Source: Ferrovibrio sp. (lineage in GTDB: Bacteria > Pseudomonadota > Alphaproteobacteria > Ferrovibrionales > Ferrovibrionaceae). Taken from it: a DNA stretch of 60,078 nucleotides. Numbering within the stretch: position 1 is the first letter of the stretch; every line of letters begins with the position of its first letter. The stretch spans positions 717,596-777,673 of the forward strand of contig NZ_PEKV01000005.1 in assembly GCF_002796975.1 (NCBI RefSeq), written 5' to 3'. The position numbers were made by a program, and so were the translations under genes. Positions 35,479 through 42,966 of the stretch are shown here, in pieces. The notes under the pieces are model-generated. The model saw only the letters and a program-made list of their open reading frames with translations, ran no database searches and was not told where the DNA came from.

Positions 35479-35958
35479 ATGGTTGAGATTGCCTCGTCGA
35501 AGAAGAAGTATCTGAACCCGCTGAACGATATCCCGGATCAGGCGCTGTTCTTCGGCCTGTTTGCGGTGGGCGGCCTGGCGATCTGGTTCATGAAGATGGC
35601 CGGTTTCCATCAGTATGTCGTAACCGCATTCCCCGTGGCCATCATGTTCGGGTATGCGGGCGTGGCGCTGGTCACCAAGCGGTATCGTATCCGCGAGGAC
35701 AAGATTGGCGACAACATCTATTACCTTGGGTTCCTGTATACCCTGGTGTCGCTCGCCTACGCGCTGTATCGTTTGGGGCGGATGCCGGGCTACGGCGGCG
35801 GATTTGCGTCCACTCATCTAGTGCGTGGTGGCGTAAAGCGCCAATTTAATACAAGGGTGCACATTTTCCGACGTGATGACGTGGCGTCTTTCGATTGGGG
35901 GCCAGTCCTTCCTGACGGAATTGATAACCTCAAGCGGCCGCTTCGAAAATCCAAATAG
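35479..35958 (+). pseudogene. Membrane protein, probably 3'-truncated
   Basis: A 159-codon frame with a good ribosome site (GGAGCGGGCG before ATG). Residues 1-96 look like the start of a real membrane protein: a basic N-terminus, helices near 22-40 and 47-66, then YRIREDKIGDNIYYLGFLYTL and a third helix. After about residue 98 the sequence (MPGYGGGFASTHLVRGG...) loses that character and ends in a basic tail. This suggests that a deletion has fused the gene to unrelated DNA. I do not recognise the family. The VWA-like fragment upstream was probably its operon partner. Confidence 0.5.
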
Positions 35959-36004
35959 GCTTGGTAACTTTTCAGCCGAAGAAGGTGGGGAGTTTTCAGA
36001 GTAT

Positions 36005-36134
36005 CGCTTCTTATCTGGCAAAACCCCGAAATCTCGGTTCTTTATATGGCAAAATGTTGCCGCAAATTGGCAATTTGAACGTCGGCATCAACGAGTTATC
36101 GGTAGTTTTGAGGAAAGATATCTGGCAATTACCA
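36005..36134 (-). repeat. Right end of the element: TIR plus four iterated end motifs
   Basis: Four TGGCAA cores lie at about 36016, 36047, 36068 and 36123, the last inside the terminal repeat. Two copies are nearly identical over 19-20 bases: CGCTTCTTATCTGGCAAAA (36005-36023) and CGGTTCTTTATATGGCAAAA (36035-36054). All point the same way, inverted relative to the left end. More sites here than on the left is the asymmetry expected of Tn7/Mu-like ends. Confidence 0.75.
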
Positions 36135-36155
36135 TTTCCGATACCTGATTCCACG

Positions 36156-36186
36156 GGGGCGCCCAAAAGGCGCCTCTGTTTGTTTT
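36156..36186 (+). terminator. Intrinsic terminator, probably the original cheW terminator
   Basis: GGCGCC-CAAAA-GGCGCC followed by TCTGTTTGTTTT on the plus strand. It immediately follows the right end of the inserted element and precedes the convergent MFS gene. Before the insertion it would have stood about 35 bases after the cheW stop. Confidence 0.75.
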
Positions 36187-37819
36187 AGTGCAGTTCCGGA
36201 TTGTCCTTGACCAGGATGTCTTCCCGCGGCGGCACGGTCTGGCGTTCGATCCAGCGATGCACGCGTGGCCCTTCGCCCTGATGCAGCCCGCGCAGCAATG
36301 CCATCACGTCGGCATCGGCCTTGGTGCGCCGCGTATTGTGCCGGATATATTCCAGCCAGGTCGGCACGTGATAGGACTCCGTCCACAATTCGGTATCCTC
36401 GACATGGCGCAGCAGCGCCCAGCGCTGGGCGCCGTCGCGCAGTCGGATGCGGCGGCGGCGCGTCATCACCGCGAGGAATTCCGTCACGTCCTCATAGCGG
36501 ATGCGATATTCCACCATCACGAAGATCGGGCCGCTCTGCGGCTTGATGTCGAGCCCGGTGGCCGGCGCCTGGAACTGTCCAAGCGGATCGAGGTCGACGG
36601 AGACGACATTCTGTAACGTGAAGCGGAGCCCTGCGGCGGCGCAGAGCAGCAGTCCCAGCCCGCCCGCCACCAGCGCGGTCGATACGCCATGGGCATCCGC
36701 CAGCGAGCCCCAGAGCCAGCTGCCGATGGCGAGGCCGCCGAAATTGGTCATCTGGTAGAGCGCGATGGCGCGGCCGACGACCCAGCGCGGCGCCGAGAGC
36801 TGCACCGAGATATTGAACAGCGACAGCGCAATCACCCAGCAGGCGCCGGCCGGAATCAGCGCGGCAAAACTCAGGTAGAGATTGGTGCTGAGGCCGAGCG
36901 TGACGGTGGCTGCCATCGAGATCAGGCAGGCGAGCCGCGTGATGTTTTCATCGGTCAGCGCCCGGCGCACGCGGGCATTGATGATCGCGCCGAGGATGGC
37001 GCCGACGCCGAAGGTGCCGAGCAGGCCGCCATAGGTCAGCGCGCCGGCGCCCAGCAGGTCGCGGGCGACGACCGGCAGCAGGGCCAGCACCGATCCGGCG
37101 CAGGAACTGAACAGGATGGTCCGCAGCAGCACCACCAGGATCTGCGGCGACATCGCGACATAGCGCAGTCCCGCCGACATGGCGCTGAGGAAGTCTTCTC
37201 TCGGCAGATCCGATTTCGCCGTGTCGGGTTTCCACCGGGCCAGAACCCAGATGATCGGCAGGTAGGTGACGGCGTTGAACAGGAAGGAGAGCGCGGCGCC
37301 GAGCGCGGCCACGATGGTGCCGCCGATCGCCGGGCCGATGCTGCGGGTGACGTTGAAGCCCATGTTGTTGAGGATCACGGCAGCCGAGAGGGTGTCGCGC
37401 GGCACGGTGTCGCGCACGCTGGCCTGCCAGGACGGATTGTTCACCGCGCTGCCGGTGCCGATCAGGAACGTCAGCGCCAGCAGCATCCAGGGCGTGATCC
37501 AGTCGAAGAACACCGCGGCCGCCAGGATGAGCGAAAAGCACAGCATCGCCACCTGGGCGCCGAGCATGACCAGGCGGCGTTCGAAACTGTCGGCCAGCGC
37601 GCCGGCGGCCAGCGCGAACAGCATGACCGGCAGCGCATTCATGCCCTGGACCAGCGCGACCAGGCTGGCCGAGCCGCTGATGGTCATCATCACCCAGCTG
37701 GCGCCGATGGTCTGGACCAGCACGCCGATATTCGAGATCAGCGAGGCGGTCCAGAACAGCCGGAAGATCCGGTGCTGGAATGGAGCGAAAGTACCGACCG
37801 GGGGAGGGGCTGGAGTCAT
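36185..37819 (-). CDS. MFS exporter (EntS-like) with C-terminal soluble domain
   Basis: A 544-residue major facilitator of the MFS_3/enterobactin-exporter-like group. About 400 residues of membrane helices begin FAPFQHRIFRLFWTASLISN and include ALADSFERRLVMLGAQ (loop 2-3 signature). The last roughly 110 residues are soluble, starting FVMVEYRIRYEDVTEFLAVM, and resemble an antibiotic-biosynthesis-monooxygenase/dimeric alpha-beta barrel domain. This fusion recurs in the family. The substrate is unknown; efflux is inferred. It is transcribed alone, convergent with cheW's terminator and divergent from the chemoreceptor. Confidence 0.87.
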   Translation of the reverse strand: MTPAPPPVGTFAPFQHRIFRLFWTASLISNIGVLVQTIGASWVMMTISGSASLVALVQGMNALPVMLFALAAGALADSFERRLVMLGAQVAMLCFSLILAAAVFFDWITPWMLLALTFLIGTGSAVNNPSWQASVRDTVPRDTLSAAVILNNMGFNVTRSIGPAIGGTIVAALGAALSFLFNAVTYLPIIWVLARWKPDTAKSDLPREDFLSAMSAGLRYVAMSPQILVVLLRTILFSSCAGSVLALLPVVARDLLGAGALTYGGLLGTFGVGAILGAIINARVRRALTDENITRLACLISMAATVTLGLSTNLYLSFAALIPAGACWVIALSLFNISVQLSAPRWVVGRAIALYQMTNFGGLAIGSWLWGSLADAHGVSTALVAGGLGLLLCAAAGLRFTLQNVVSVDLDPLGQFQAPATGLDIKPQSGPIFVMVEYRIRYEDVTEFLAVMTRRRRIRLRDGAQRWALLRHVEDTELWTESYHVPTWLEYIRHNTRRTKADADVMALLRGLHQGEGPRVHRWIERQTVPPREDILVKDNPELH

Positions 37820-38152
37820 GACCTGCTGGGCGGGGCGGGCGTTAAGGCGCGAAAGGCGGCCTAGTGTCTGAAAACTATAGCTGAATTTGCCCGATGGGGA
37901 GGTGCGAGGTGGCGCTCCAGGCGGTTTTTATGACGTCTGCATAGCGGCGCCCGGCGGCTGGGGCAGAGCGATTTCGGATGCTCCGTATACAATTCAATCC
38001 GTGAGTGTACGGCCAAGAGGTAATGCCAGTATCACAAACCACTGTTCAGACTTGGAAATTTGGCGAGGTGTCTGTTTATTAACCCCGCATATCAAAGATT
38101 TATGAGAAAGTGATACAGTCGCGCATCTCGCCGAAAAATCAGGGGGAATCCC
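37820..38152. promoter_or_regulatory. Divergent spacer between MFS gene and chemoreceptor
   Basis: About 330 non-coding bases. On the plus strand near 37870-37897, CTGAAAAC and GCCCGATG are separated by 13 bases. This loosely resembles a sigma-28 flagellar promoter, but two positions deviate and it lies about 255 bases from the chemoreceptor start. The 38030-38110 part is AT-rich and is the more likely promoter area. Nothing else stands out. Confidence 0.35.
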
Positions 38153-40207
38153 ATGTCCTTTGCGTCGAACCTTAAAATTGGCCCGCGGGTACTCGCTGTC
38201 GTTGCGCTGCTGGCGATTGCCGCCGCCGCCATCGGCGCGATGGGTGTGATTTCCCTCGACCGCTTCGAGCGGCAGACCAACGTGATGGAGAGCATCGCCA
38301 AGCAGACGCAGTATGGCGAAAGGCTTAATGCGCTGGTCTATGCCGTGGTGATGGATTCGCGCGGCGTCTACATGTCGGCCGATGCCGCTGCCGCCAAGCC
38401 TTATTCCGCCGGCATCGTGCGCTTCACCGGTGAGATGGAAAACGTCATCAAGGAATGGAGCGCGCTGATCGGCCCGCAGGCCGGCAACAGCGACGAGGCC
38501 AAGCAGTTCATCGCCACGGTCAATCAGTTCATCCAGTTCCGCCGCGAACTGGCCCGCCTCGGCCTCGAAGGCAAGCCGGGTGAAGCGCGCACCTACGGCG
38601 ACAACGATGCCAACCGCAGCAACCGCCAGGCGGTCAATCGCCTGATCGACGGCGTCACCAAACGCAATGCCGAGCGCGTCGTGGAAGTCAGCAACGGGCT
38701 GACCTCCTACTACAACACGCAGCGTCCGCTGCTGATCATGATCACGGTGGCTGCCATTGCCGTGTCGGTGGCGCTGGCGCTGTATATCGTGATCGCCACG
38801 CTGACCCGTCCGATCAGCCGCATCACCGGGGTGATGAACAGGCTGGCGACCGGCGATACCGGCGTTGCCGTCACCGGCAGCGAGCGCCGCGACGAGATCG
38901 GCGAGATGGCCAAGGCCGTGCAGGTCTTCAAGGACAGCATGATCGCGCGCGAGGCCGCCGAGACCGAGATCGCGCAGCAGCGCGAGGAAGCCGAGCAGCG
39001 CCGCGTCCAGCAGGTGGCGCGCGAAAAGGCCGCCGGCGACGAAATCGCAGCGCTGGTCAACAAGGTGGCAGATGGCGACCTGACCGGCCGCATCAGCGAA
39101 AGCGGCAAGGAGGGCTTCTTCCTCTCCACCAGCCAGGAGCTGAACCGCCTGACCGCCACGCTGCAGACCATGGCCGGCGAACTGGCCGAGGTGATGAGCG
39201 CGATGGCACAGGGCGATGTCACCCGTGCCGTGCGCGGCGAATATCACGGCGTGTTCGGCCAGCTGAAATCCAGCGCCAACGGCATGGCCGAGCGGCTGCG
39301 CGATTTCGCCGGCCGTCTGACCCAGACGGCGCAGTCGGTGAAGGTGGCCTCGGACGAAATCTCGACCGGCAGCCAGGATCTGGCGCAGCGTACGGAATCG
39401 CAGGCCGCTTCCATCGAAGAAACCGCCGCCTCGATGCATGAGATCACCACGACGGTGAAGCAGAACGCCGACAACGCCCAGGCCGCCAACCAGCTGGCCG
39501 TCGCGGCGCGCGACACGGCCGAAAAAGGCGGCAGCGTGGTCAGCGATGCCGTCACCGCGGTGACGCAGATCGAAGCCAGCGCGCAGAAGATTTCCGATAT
39601 CGTCGGCCTGATCGACGAGATCGCCTTCCAGACCAATCTGCTGGCGCTGAATGCTTCGGTGGAAGCGGCGCGCGCCGGCGAAGCCGGCAAGGGCTTTGCG
39701 GTGGTGGCGCAGGAAGTGCGTGCGTTGGCGCAACGCTCGGCCAATGCGTCGAAGGATATCAAGGCGCTGATCTCGGCCTCGAATGCCCAGGTCAAGACCG
39801 GCGCGTCGCTGGTCAACCAGACCGGTGCTTCGCTCAACGACATCGTCACCGCAATCAAGAAGGTGAGCGATATCGTCGCCGAGATTGCTGCCGCCTCGCG
39901 CGAGCAGGCCACCGGCCTCGACCAGATCAACACGGCTGTGGGCAGCATGGACGAGATGACCCAGCGCAACGCCGCCCTGGTGGAAGAGACCACGGCTGCC
40001 GCGCAGAGCCTGAATACCCAGGCCGGGCAGCTCGCCGAACTGGTCGGCTTCTTCAAGGTTTCGGGTGGCGCTGCGCCCAGCCTGCCGGCCCCGAGTCCGG
40101 CGCCTGTCGTCCGGCCTGCCGCGTCACCGGCGAAACCGGCCGCCGCCGCACCGCGCAAACCTGCGCCTCCGGCCGCCAACAAGGATGAGGATTGGCAGGA
40201 ATTCTAA
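38153..40207 (+). CDS. Methyl-accepting chemotaxis protein
   Basis: A 684-residue transmembrane chemoreceptor. TM1 is at about residues 10-33, a helical periplasmic sensor at 35-195, TM2 at 196-216 ([20 protein letters not shown]), then HAMP and a second HAMP-like segment ([20 protein letters not shown]). The signalling hairpin is at about 482-529, with [20 protein letters not shown] at its tip. After an Ala/Pro linker of about 40 residues the chain ends NKDEDWQEF. The last five residues fit the x-W-x-x-F docking peptide that binds CheR/CheB in enterobacterial receptors. GGGGG precedes the ATG. The ligand is unknown. Confidence 0.95.
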   Translation: MSFASNLKIGPRVLAVVALLAIAAAAIGAMGVISLDRFERQTNVMESIAKQTQYGERLNALVYAVVMDSRGVYMSADAAAAKPYSAGIVRFTGEMENVIKEWSALIGPQAGNSDEAKQFIATVNQFIQFRRELARLGLEGKPGEARTYGDNDANRSNRQAVNRLIDGVTKRNAERVVEVSNGLTSYYNTQRPLLIMITVAAIAVSVALALYIVIATLTRPISRITGVMNRLATGDTGVAVTGSERRDEIGEMAKAVQVFKDSMIAREAAETEIAQQREEAEQRRVQQVAREKAAGDEIAALVNKVADGDLTGRISESGKEGFFLSTSQELNRLTATLQTMAGELAEVMSAMAQGDVTRAVRGEYHGVFGQLKSSANGMAERLRDFAGRLTQTAQSVKVASDEISTGSQDLAQRTESQAASIEETAASMHEITTTVKQNADNAQAANQLAVAARDTAEKGGSVVSDAVTAVTQIEASAQKISDIVGLIDEIAFQTNLLALNASVEAARAGEAGKGFAVVAQEVRALAQRSANASKDIKALISASNAQVKTGASLVNQTGASLNDIVTAIKKVSDIVAEIAAASREQATGLDQINTAVGSMDEMTQRNAALVEETTAAAQSLNTQAGQLAELVGFFKVSGGAAPSLPAPSPAPVVRPAASPAKPAAAAPRKPAPPAANKDEDWQEF

Positions 40208-40349
40208 GGCTTTAGCCTTACTGCGGCCGGGGCGATTTCCGGCGGGGTTTCCGGTTGACAGGCCGGGGACCCGCCGGTATGTTCCGGCCCACTTTTCCGC
40301 CGGGCGGGTGAAGACTGCGCCCGGTTTTTCGTTACTGAGGTCAGGTATC

Positions 40350-40475
40350 ATGAAGGTCGTGAATTCCCTCAAGTCGGCCAAGGGCCGTCACCGCGATTGC
40401 CGCGTCGTGCGCCGCAAGGGCCGCGTCTACGTGATCAACAAGACCAACCCGCGCTTCAAGGCGCGCCAGGGTTAA
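40350..40475 (+). CDS. rpmJ: 50S ribosomal protein L36 (zinc-free type)
   Basis: A 41-residue ribosomal protein beginning [20 protein letters not shown] and ending [10 protein letters not shown]. Only one cysteine (Cys17) remains of the CxxC...C...H zinc ribbon of the canonical form, so this is the C-minus, YkgO-like type that is the usual copy in alphaproteobacteria. It stands alone with its own terminator. Confidence 0.95.
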   Translation: MKVVNSLKSAKGRHRDCRVVRRKGRVYVINKTNPRFKARQG

Positions 40476-40516
40476 TCGATCCGGGGGTAATACCCCGTCG
40501 GTTTTGTGTGGTTTAA

Positions 40517-40554
40517 ACGGCCCGGTTGCTGATGCAGCCGGGCCGTTTTCTTTT
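40517..40554 (+). terminator. Intrinsic terminator after rpmJ
   Basis: Perfect 9-bp stem ACGGCCCGG / CCGGGCCGT with a 12-base loop, followed by TTTCTTTT, about 40 bases beyond the rpmJ stop. Confidence 0.92.
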
Positions 40555-40579
40555 GCCCGGACGGTGGCGTTCCGGGTGG

Positions 40580-40606
40580 AAATTTGTCTGACAACCTGAC
40601 AAATTT
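40580..40606. promoter_or_regulatory. Operator-like perfect inverted repeat upstream of the FadR-type gene
   Basis: AAATTTGTC, nine bases, then GACAAATTT: a perfect 9-bp inverted repeat. Within it TTGTCTGACAA (40584-40594) fits the T-x-G-T-N3-A-C-x-A pattern bound by FadR-subfamily GntR regulators. It ends five bases before the regulator's ATG, so it probably mediates autoregulation and control of the glc genes that follow. No Shine-Dalgarno sequence fits between it and the ATG. Confidence 0.75.
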
Positions 40607-40611
40607 ACCCG

Positions 40612-41331
40612 ATGCCGACTCCATTTTCATCCGCATCCGAACTGCCCCGCGCCGGCCTCGGCGCCACCCTGGCGGCCCGCCTTGCTGCCGCGATCCGGGC
40701 AGGGGAATTTCAGCCCGGCGCCCGGCTGCCGACCGAGATGCAGCTGGTCGAGCGTTTCGCCGTCAGCCGCGCCGTGGTGCGTGAGGCGATCGCCCGGCTC
40801 AAGACCGACGGCTTCGTTGAAAGCCGGCAGGGCTCCGGCGCTTTCGTGGCGGCCAAACCCGGCCTCGCCAATTTCCGTATCGACGGTCGGCTGCAGGCCA
40901 CCGATCTGGCGCATGTCTTCGAGCTGCGCGGCGTGATCGAGGTCGGCATGGCCGAACTGGCGGCGCAGCGCCGCAGCAAGGCCGATATCAAAGCCCTCGA
41001 TGCCGCCTTCATGCAGATGCAGGGCGCCTTGGAAGCCGGCACGGATGGTGCCGAGGCCGACGATGCCTTCCACGCCGCCATCGCGACCGCCGCACATAAT
41101 CCTTATCTGGCGCAGTTCGCCGCCTTTCTGGCGCAGCATTTCTCCGCCACCCGCGCCGTGACCTGGCAGGCGGAAGCGCGCGCCAGCGGCAGCACGCTGG
41201 CGGCGCAGGCCGAACATCTCGATATGGTGAAGGCGATCCTGCAGGGTGATGCCGAAGCGGCGGGTTTCGCGGCCCGGCGCCATGTGACCAATGCCGCCGC
41301 GCGCTACCTGGCGGCACAAAAGAAGGGGTGA
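40612..41331 (+). CDS. GntR-family regulator, FadR/FCD subfamily (glycolate operon)
   Basis: A 239-residue regulator. The N-terminal winged helix has GARLPTEMQLVERFAVSRAV and VVREAIARLKTDGFVESRQG. The C-terminal FCD effector domain has the metal/ligand residues in DDAFHAAIATAAHNPYL and the closing H-x-x-x-x-x-A pattern of this subfamily. It ends 4 bases before glcD, making it the first gene of the glycolate oxidase unit; a GlcC/LldR-like role responding to glycolate or lactate is the natural inference. The ATG at 40612 has no ribosome site and may be read from a near-leaderless transcript starting in the operator. Confidence 0.88.
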   Translation: MPTPFSSASELPRAGLGATLAARLAAAIRAGEFQPGARLPTEMQLVERFAVSRAVVREAIARLKTDGFVESRQGSGAFVAAKPGLANFRIDGRLQATDLAHVFELRGVIEVGMAELAAQRRSKADIKALDAAFMQMQGALEAGTDGAEADDAFHAAIATAAHNPYLAQFAAFLAQHFSATRAVTWQAEARASGSTLAAQAEHLDMVKAILQGDAEAAGFAARRHVTNAAARYLAAQKKG

Positions 41332-41335
41332 CGCC

Positions 41336-42823
41336 ATGCTGATGCCGGCGCCGGAACAGGACATCATTGCCCAGCGGCTCGATCTGATCGCCGCGCTGCG
41401 CCGCATCGTGCCGGGCGAGGGCGTGATCGCCGACGAGACCAGCCTGCGTGCCTTCGAATGCGACGGACTGACCGCCTATCGCCAGCTGCCGCTGGTGGCG
41501 GTGCTGCCCAGCAATGTGCAGCAGGTGGCGGAGGTGATGAAGCTGTGCAACGAGCGCGGTGTGAAGATCGTGCCGCGCGGCGCCGGCACGTCGCTGTCGG
41601 GCGGCGCACTGCCACTGGCCGACGGCGTGCTGCTGGGGCTCGGCAAGTTCAACAAGGTACTCGACATCGACTGGGACAACCGCTGCGCCGTCGTGCAGCC
41701 CGGCGTCACCAATCTGGGCATCACCCGCGCGGTCGAGCATCGCGGCTTTTATTACGCACCGGACCCCAGCAGCCAGATCGCCTGCACCATCGGCGGCAAC
41801 GTGGCGGAGAATTCCGGCGGCGTGCATTGCCTGAAATACGGCCTCACCACCAACAATATCCTCGGCGTCGAGATGGTGCTGATGAATGGCGACATCGTGC
41901 GGCTCGGCGGCAAGCATCTCGATGCCGAGGGTTATGACCTGATGGGCATCATCTGCGGCTCGGAAGGCCTGCTCGGCGTCATCACCGAAGTCACCGTACG
42001 CATCCTGCCCAAGCCGACCACACAGCGCGCCGTGCTGGCTGGCTTCCCGACATCGGAGTCTGCCGGCAACTGCGTCGCCAAGATCATTGCCTCGGGCATC
42101 ATCCCGGGCGGCATGGAGATGATGGATCGCCCCGCCATCCATGCGGCGGAGGATTTCGTCCATGCCGGCTATCCGCGCGATGTCGAAGCCCTGCTGATCA
42201 TCGAACTGGACGGGCCGCCGGCCGAAGTCGACGACCTGCTGCTGCGCGTGAAGGAAATCGCCGAACGCTGCGGCTCGGTTTCCCTGCGCGTGTCGCAGAA
42301 CGAGGACGAGCGGCTCGCCTTCTGGGCCGGACGCAAGGCGGCGTTTCCCGCCGTCGGTCGTATCTCGCCGGATTATCTCTGCATGGACGGCACCATCCCG
42401 CGCAAGACCCTGCCGCTGGTGCTGACCCGCATGGGCCAGCTCTCGGAAAAGCACGGGCTGCGTGTCGCCAATGTGTTTCATGCCGGCGACGGCAACCTGC
42501 ATCCGCTCATTCTGTATGATGCCAACAACCCGGGCGAACTGGCGCGCGCCGAGGAATTCGGCGCCGATATTCTTCGTCTGTGTGTGGAGGTCGGCGGCGT
42601 GCTGACCGGCGAGCACGGCGTCGGCGTGGAAAAGCGCGACCTGATGCCGGCGATGTTCTCGGAAGAGGATCTGGCGCAGCAGCAGCGCGTCAAATGCGCC
42701 TTCGATCCGAGCCACCGCCTCAATCCCGGCAAGGTGTTTCCCGTGCTGCATCGCTGCGCCGAGCTCGGTCGCATGCATGTGCACAAGGGCCAGCTGGCGT
42801 TTCCGGATTTGCCGAGGTTTTGA
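41336..42823 (+). CDS. glcD: Glycolate oxidase FAD-linked subunit GlcD
   Basis: Catalytic FAD subunit of membrane-associated glycolate oxidase (glycolate to glyoxylate). The 495-residue protein has a PCMH-type FAD domain with VKIVPRGAGTSLSGGALPL, CTIGGNVAENSGGVHCLKYG and GSEGLLGVITEVTV. Its C-terminal FAD-oxidase domain has NVFHAGDGNLHPLILYD, TGEHGVGVEKRDLM and LNPGKVFP. The ATG at 41336 begins just after the regulator's stop, close behind AAGGGGTGA. D-lactate dehydrogenases share the fold, but glcE and glcF downstream define the complex. Confidence 0.95.
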   Translation: MLMPAPEQDIIAQRLDLIAALRRIVPGEGVIADETSLRAFECDGLTAYRQLPLVAVLPSNVQQVAEVMKLCNERGVKIVPRGAGTSLSGGALPLADGVLLGLGKFNKVLDIDWDNRCAVVQPGVTNLGITRAVEHRGFYYAPDPSSQIACTIGGNVAENSGGVHCLKYGLTTNNILGVEMVLMNGDIVRLGGKHLDAEGYDLMGIICGSEGLLGVITEVTVRILPKPTTQRAVLAGFPTSESAGNCVAKIIASGIIPGGMEMMDRPAIHAAEDFVHAGYPRDVEALLIIELDGPPAEVDDLLLRVKEIAERCGSVSLRVSQNEDERLAFWAGRKAAFPAVGRISPDYLCMDGTIPRKTLPLVLTRMGQLSEKHGLRVANVFHAGDGNLHPLILYDANNPGELARAEEFGADILRLCVEVGGVLTGEHGVGVEKRDLMPAMFSEEDLAQQQRVKCAFDPSHRLNPGKVFPVLHRCAELGRMHVHKGQLAFPDLPRF

Positions 42824-42858
42824 GTATCGTCATGAATATCGAAGATACAAAAAATATC

Positions 42859-42948
42859 GTCATGCCCGGCCTTGTGCCGGGCATCCATCTGCATAGTTCG
42901 ATGCGCGGAGAGTTGGGATGGATCCCCGGGACAAGCCCGGGGATGACG
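42859..42948. repeat. Inverted-repeat element within the glc operon
   Basis: Arms GTCATGCCCGGC...CCGGGCATCCATC (42859-42889) and GGATGGATCCCCGGG...GGGGATGAC (42917-42948) face each other between glcD and glcE. It is a diverged member of the family at 19477-19602. As RNA it would form a strong hairpin inside the operon message, which might affect expression of the downstream genes. Confidence 0.8.
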
Positions 42949-42966
42949 GAGGGGGGGTGTTAGGTC

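Larger units (their letters stand above)
28630..36134. mobile_element. TIR-bounded 7.5-kb element carrying a Shango-type defence operon
   Basis: The segment is bounded by a perfect 12-bp inverted repeat, TGGTAATTGCCA at 28630-28641 and its complement at 36123-36134. It starts TG and ends CA, and is flanked by TTTC at 28626-28629 and again at 36135-36138. More copies of the end motif lie inside both ends. Removing it joins the cheW 3' end to a GC hairpin with a T-rich tail that looks like the cheW terminator. Contents are three defence genes on the minus strand and two damaged plus-strand genes; no transposase or integrase is visible. The intervening sequence has lower GC and more A/T-ending codons than the flanks. 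The element type is inference; the repeat structure is seen directly. Confidence 0.75.

Noticed and set aside
28630..36134. Element considered as a tRNA- or integrase-associated genomic island
   Set aside because: No tRNA gene, att-like direct repeat of integrase length or tyrosine/serine recombinase is visible; the ends are inverted repeats instead.
37870..37897. Sigma-28 flagellar promoter for the chemoreceptor
   Set aside because: Both elements deviate from consensus and the site is about 255 bases from the gene; mentioned only as a weak resemblance.
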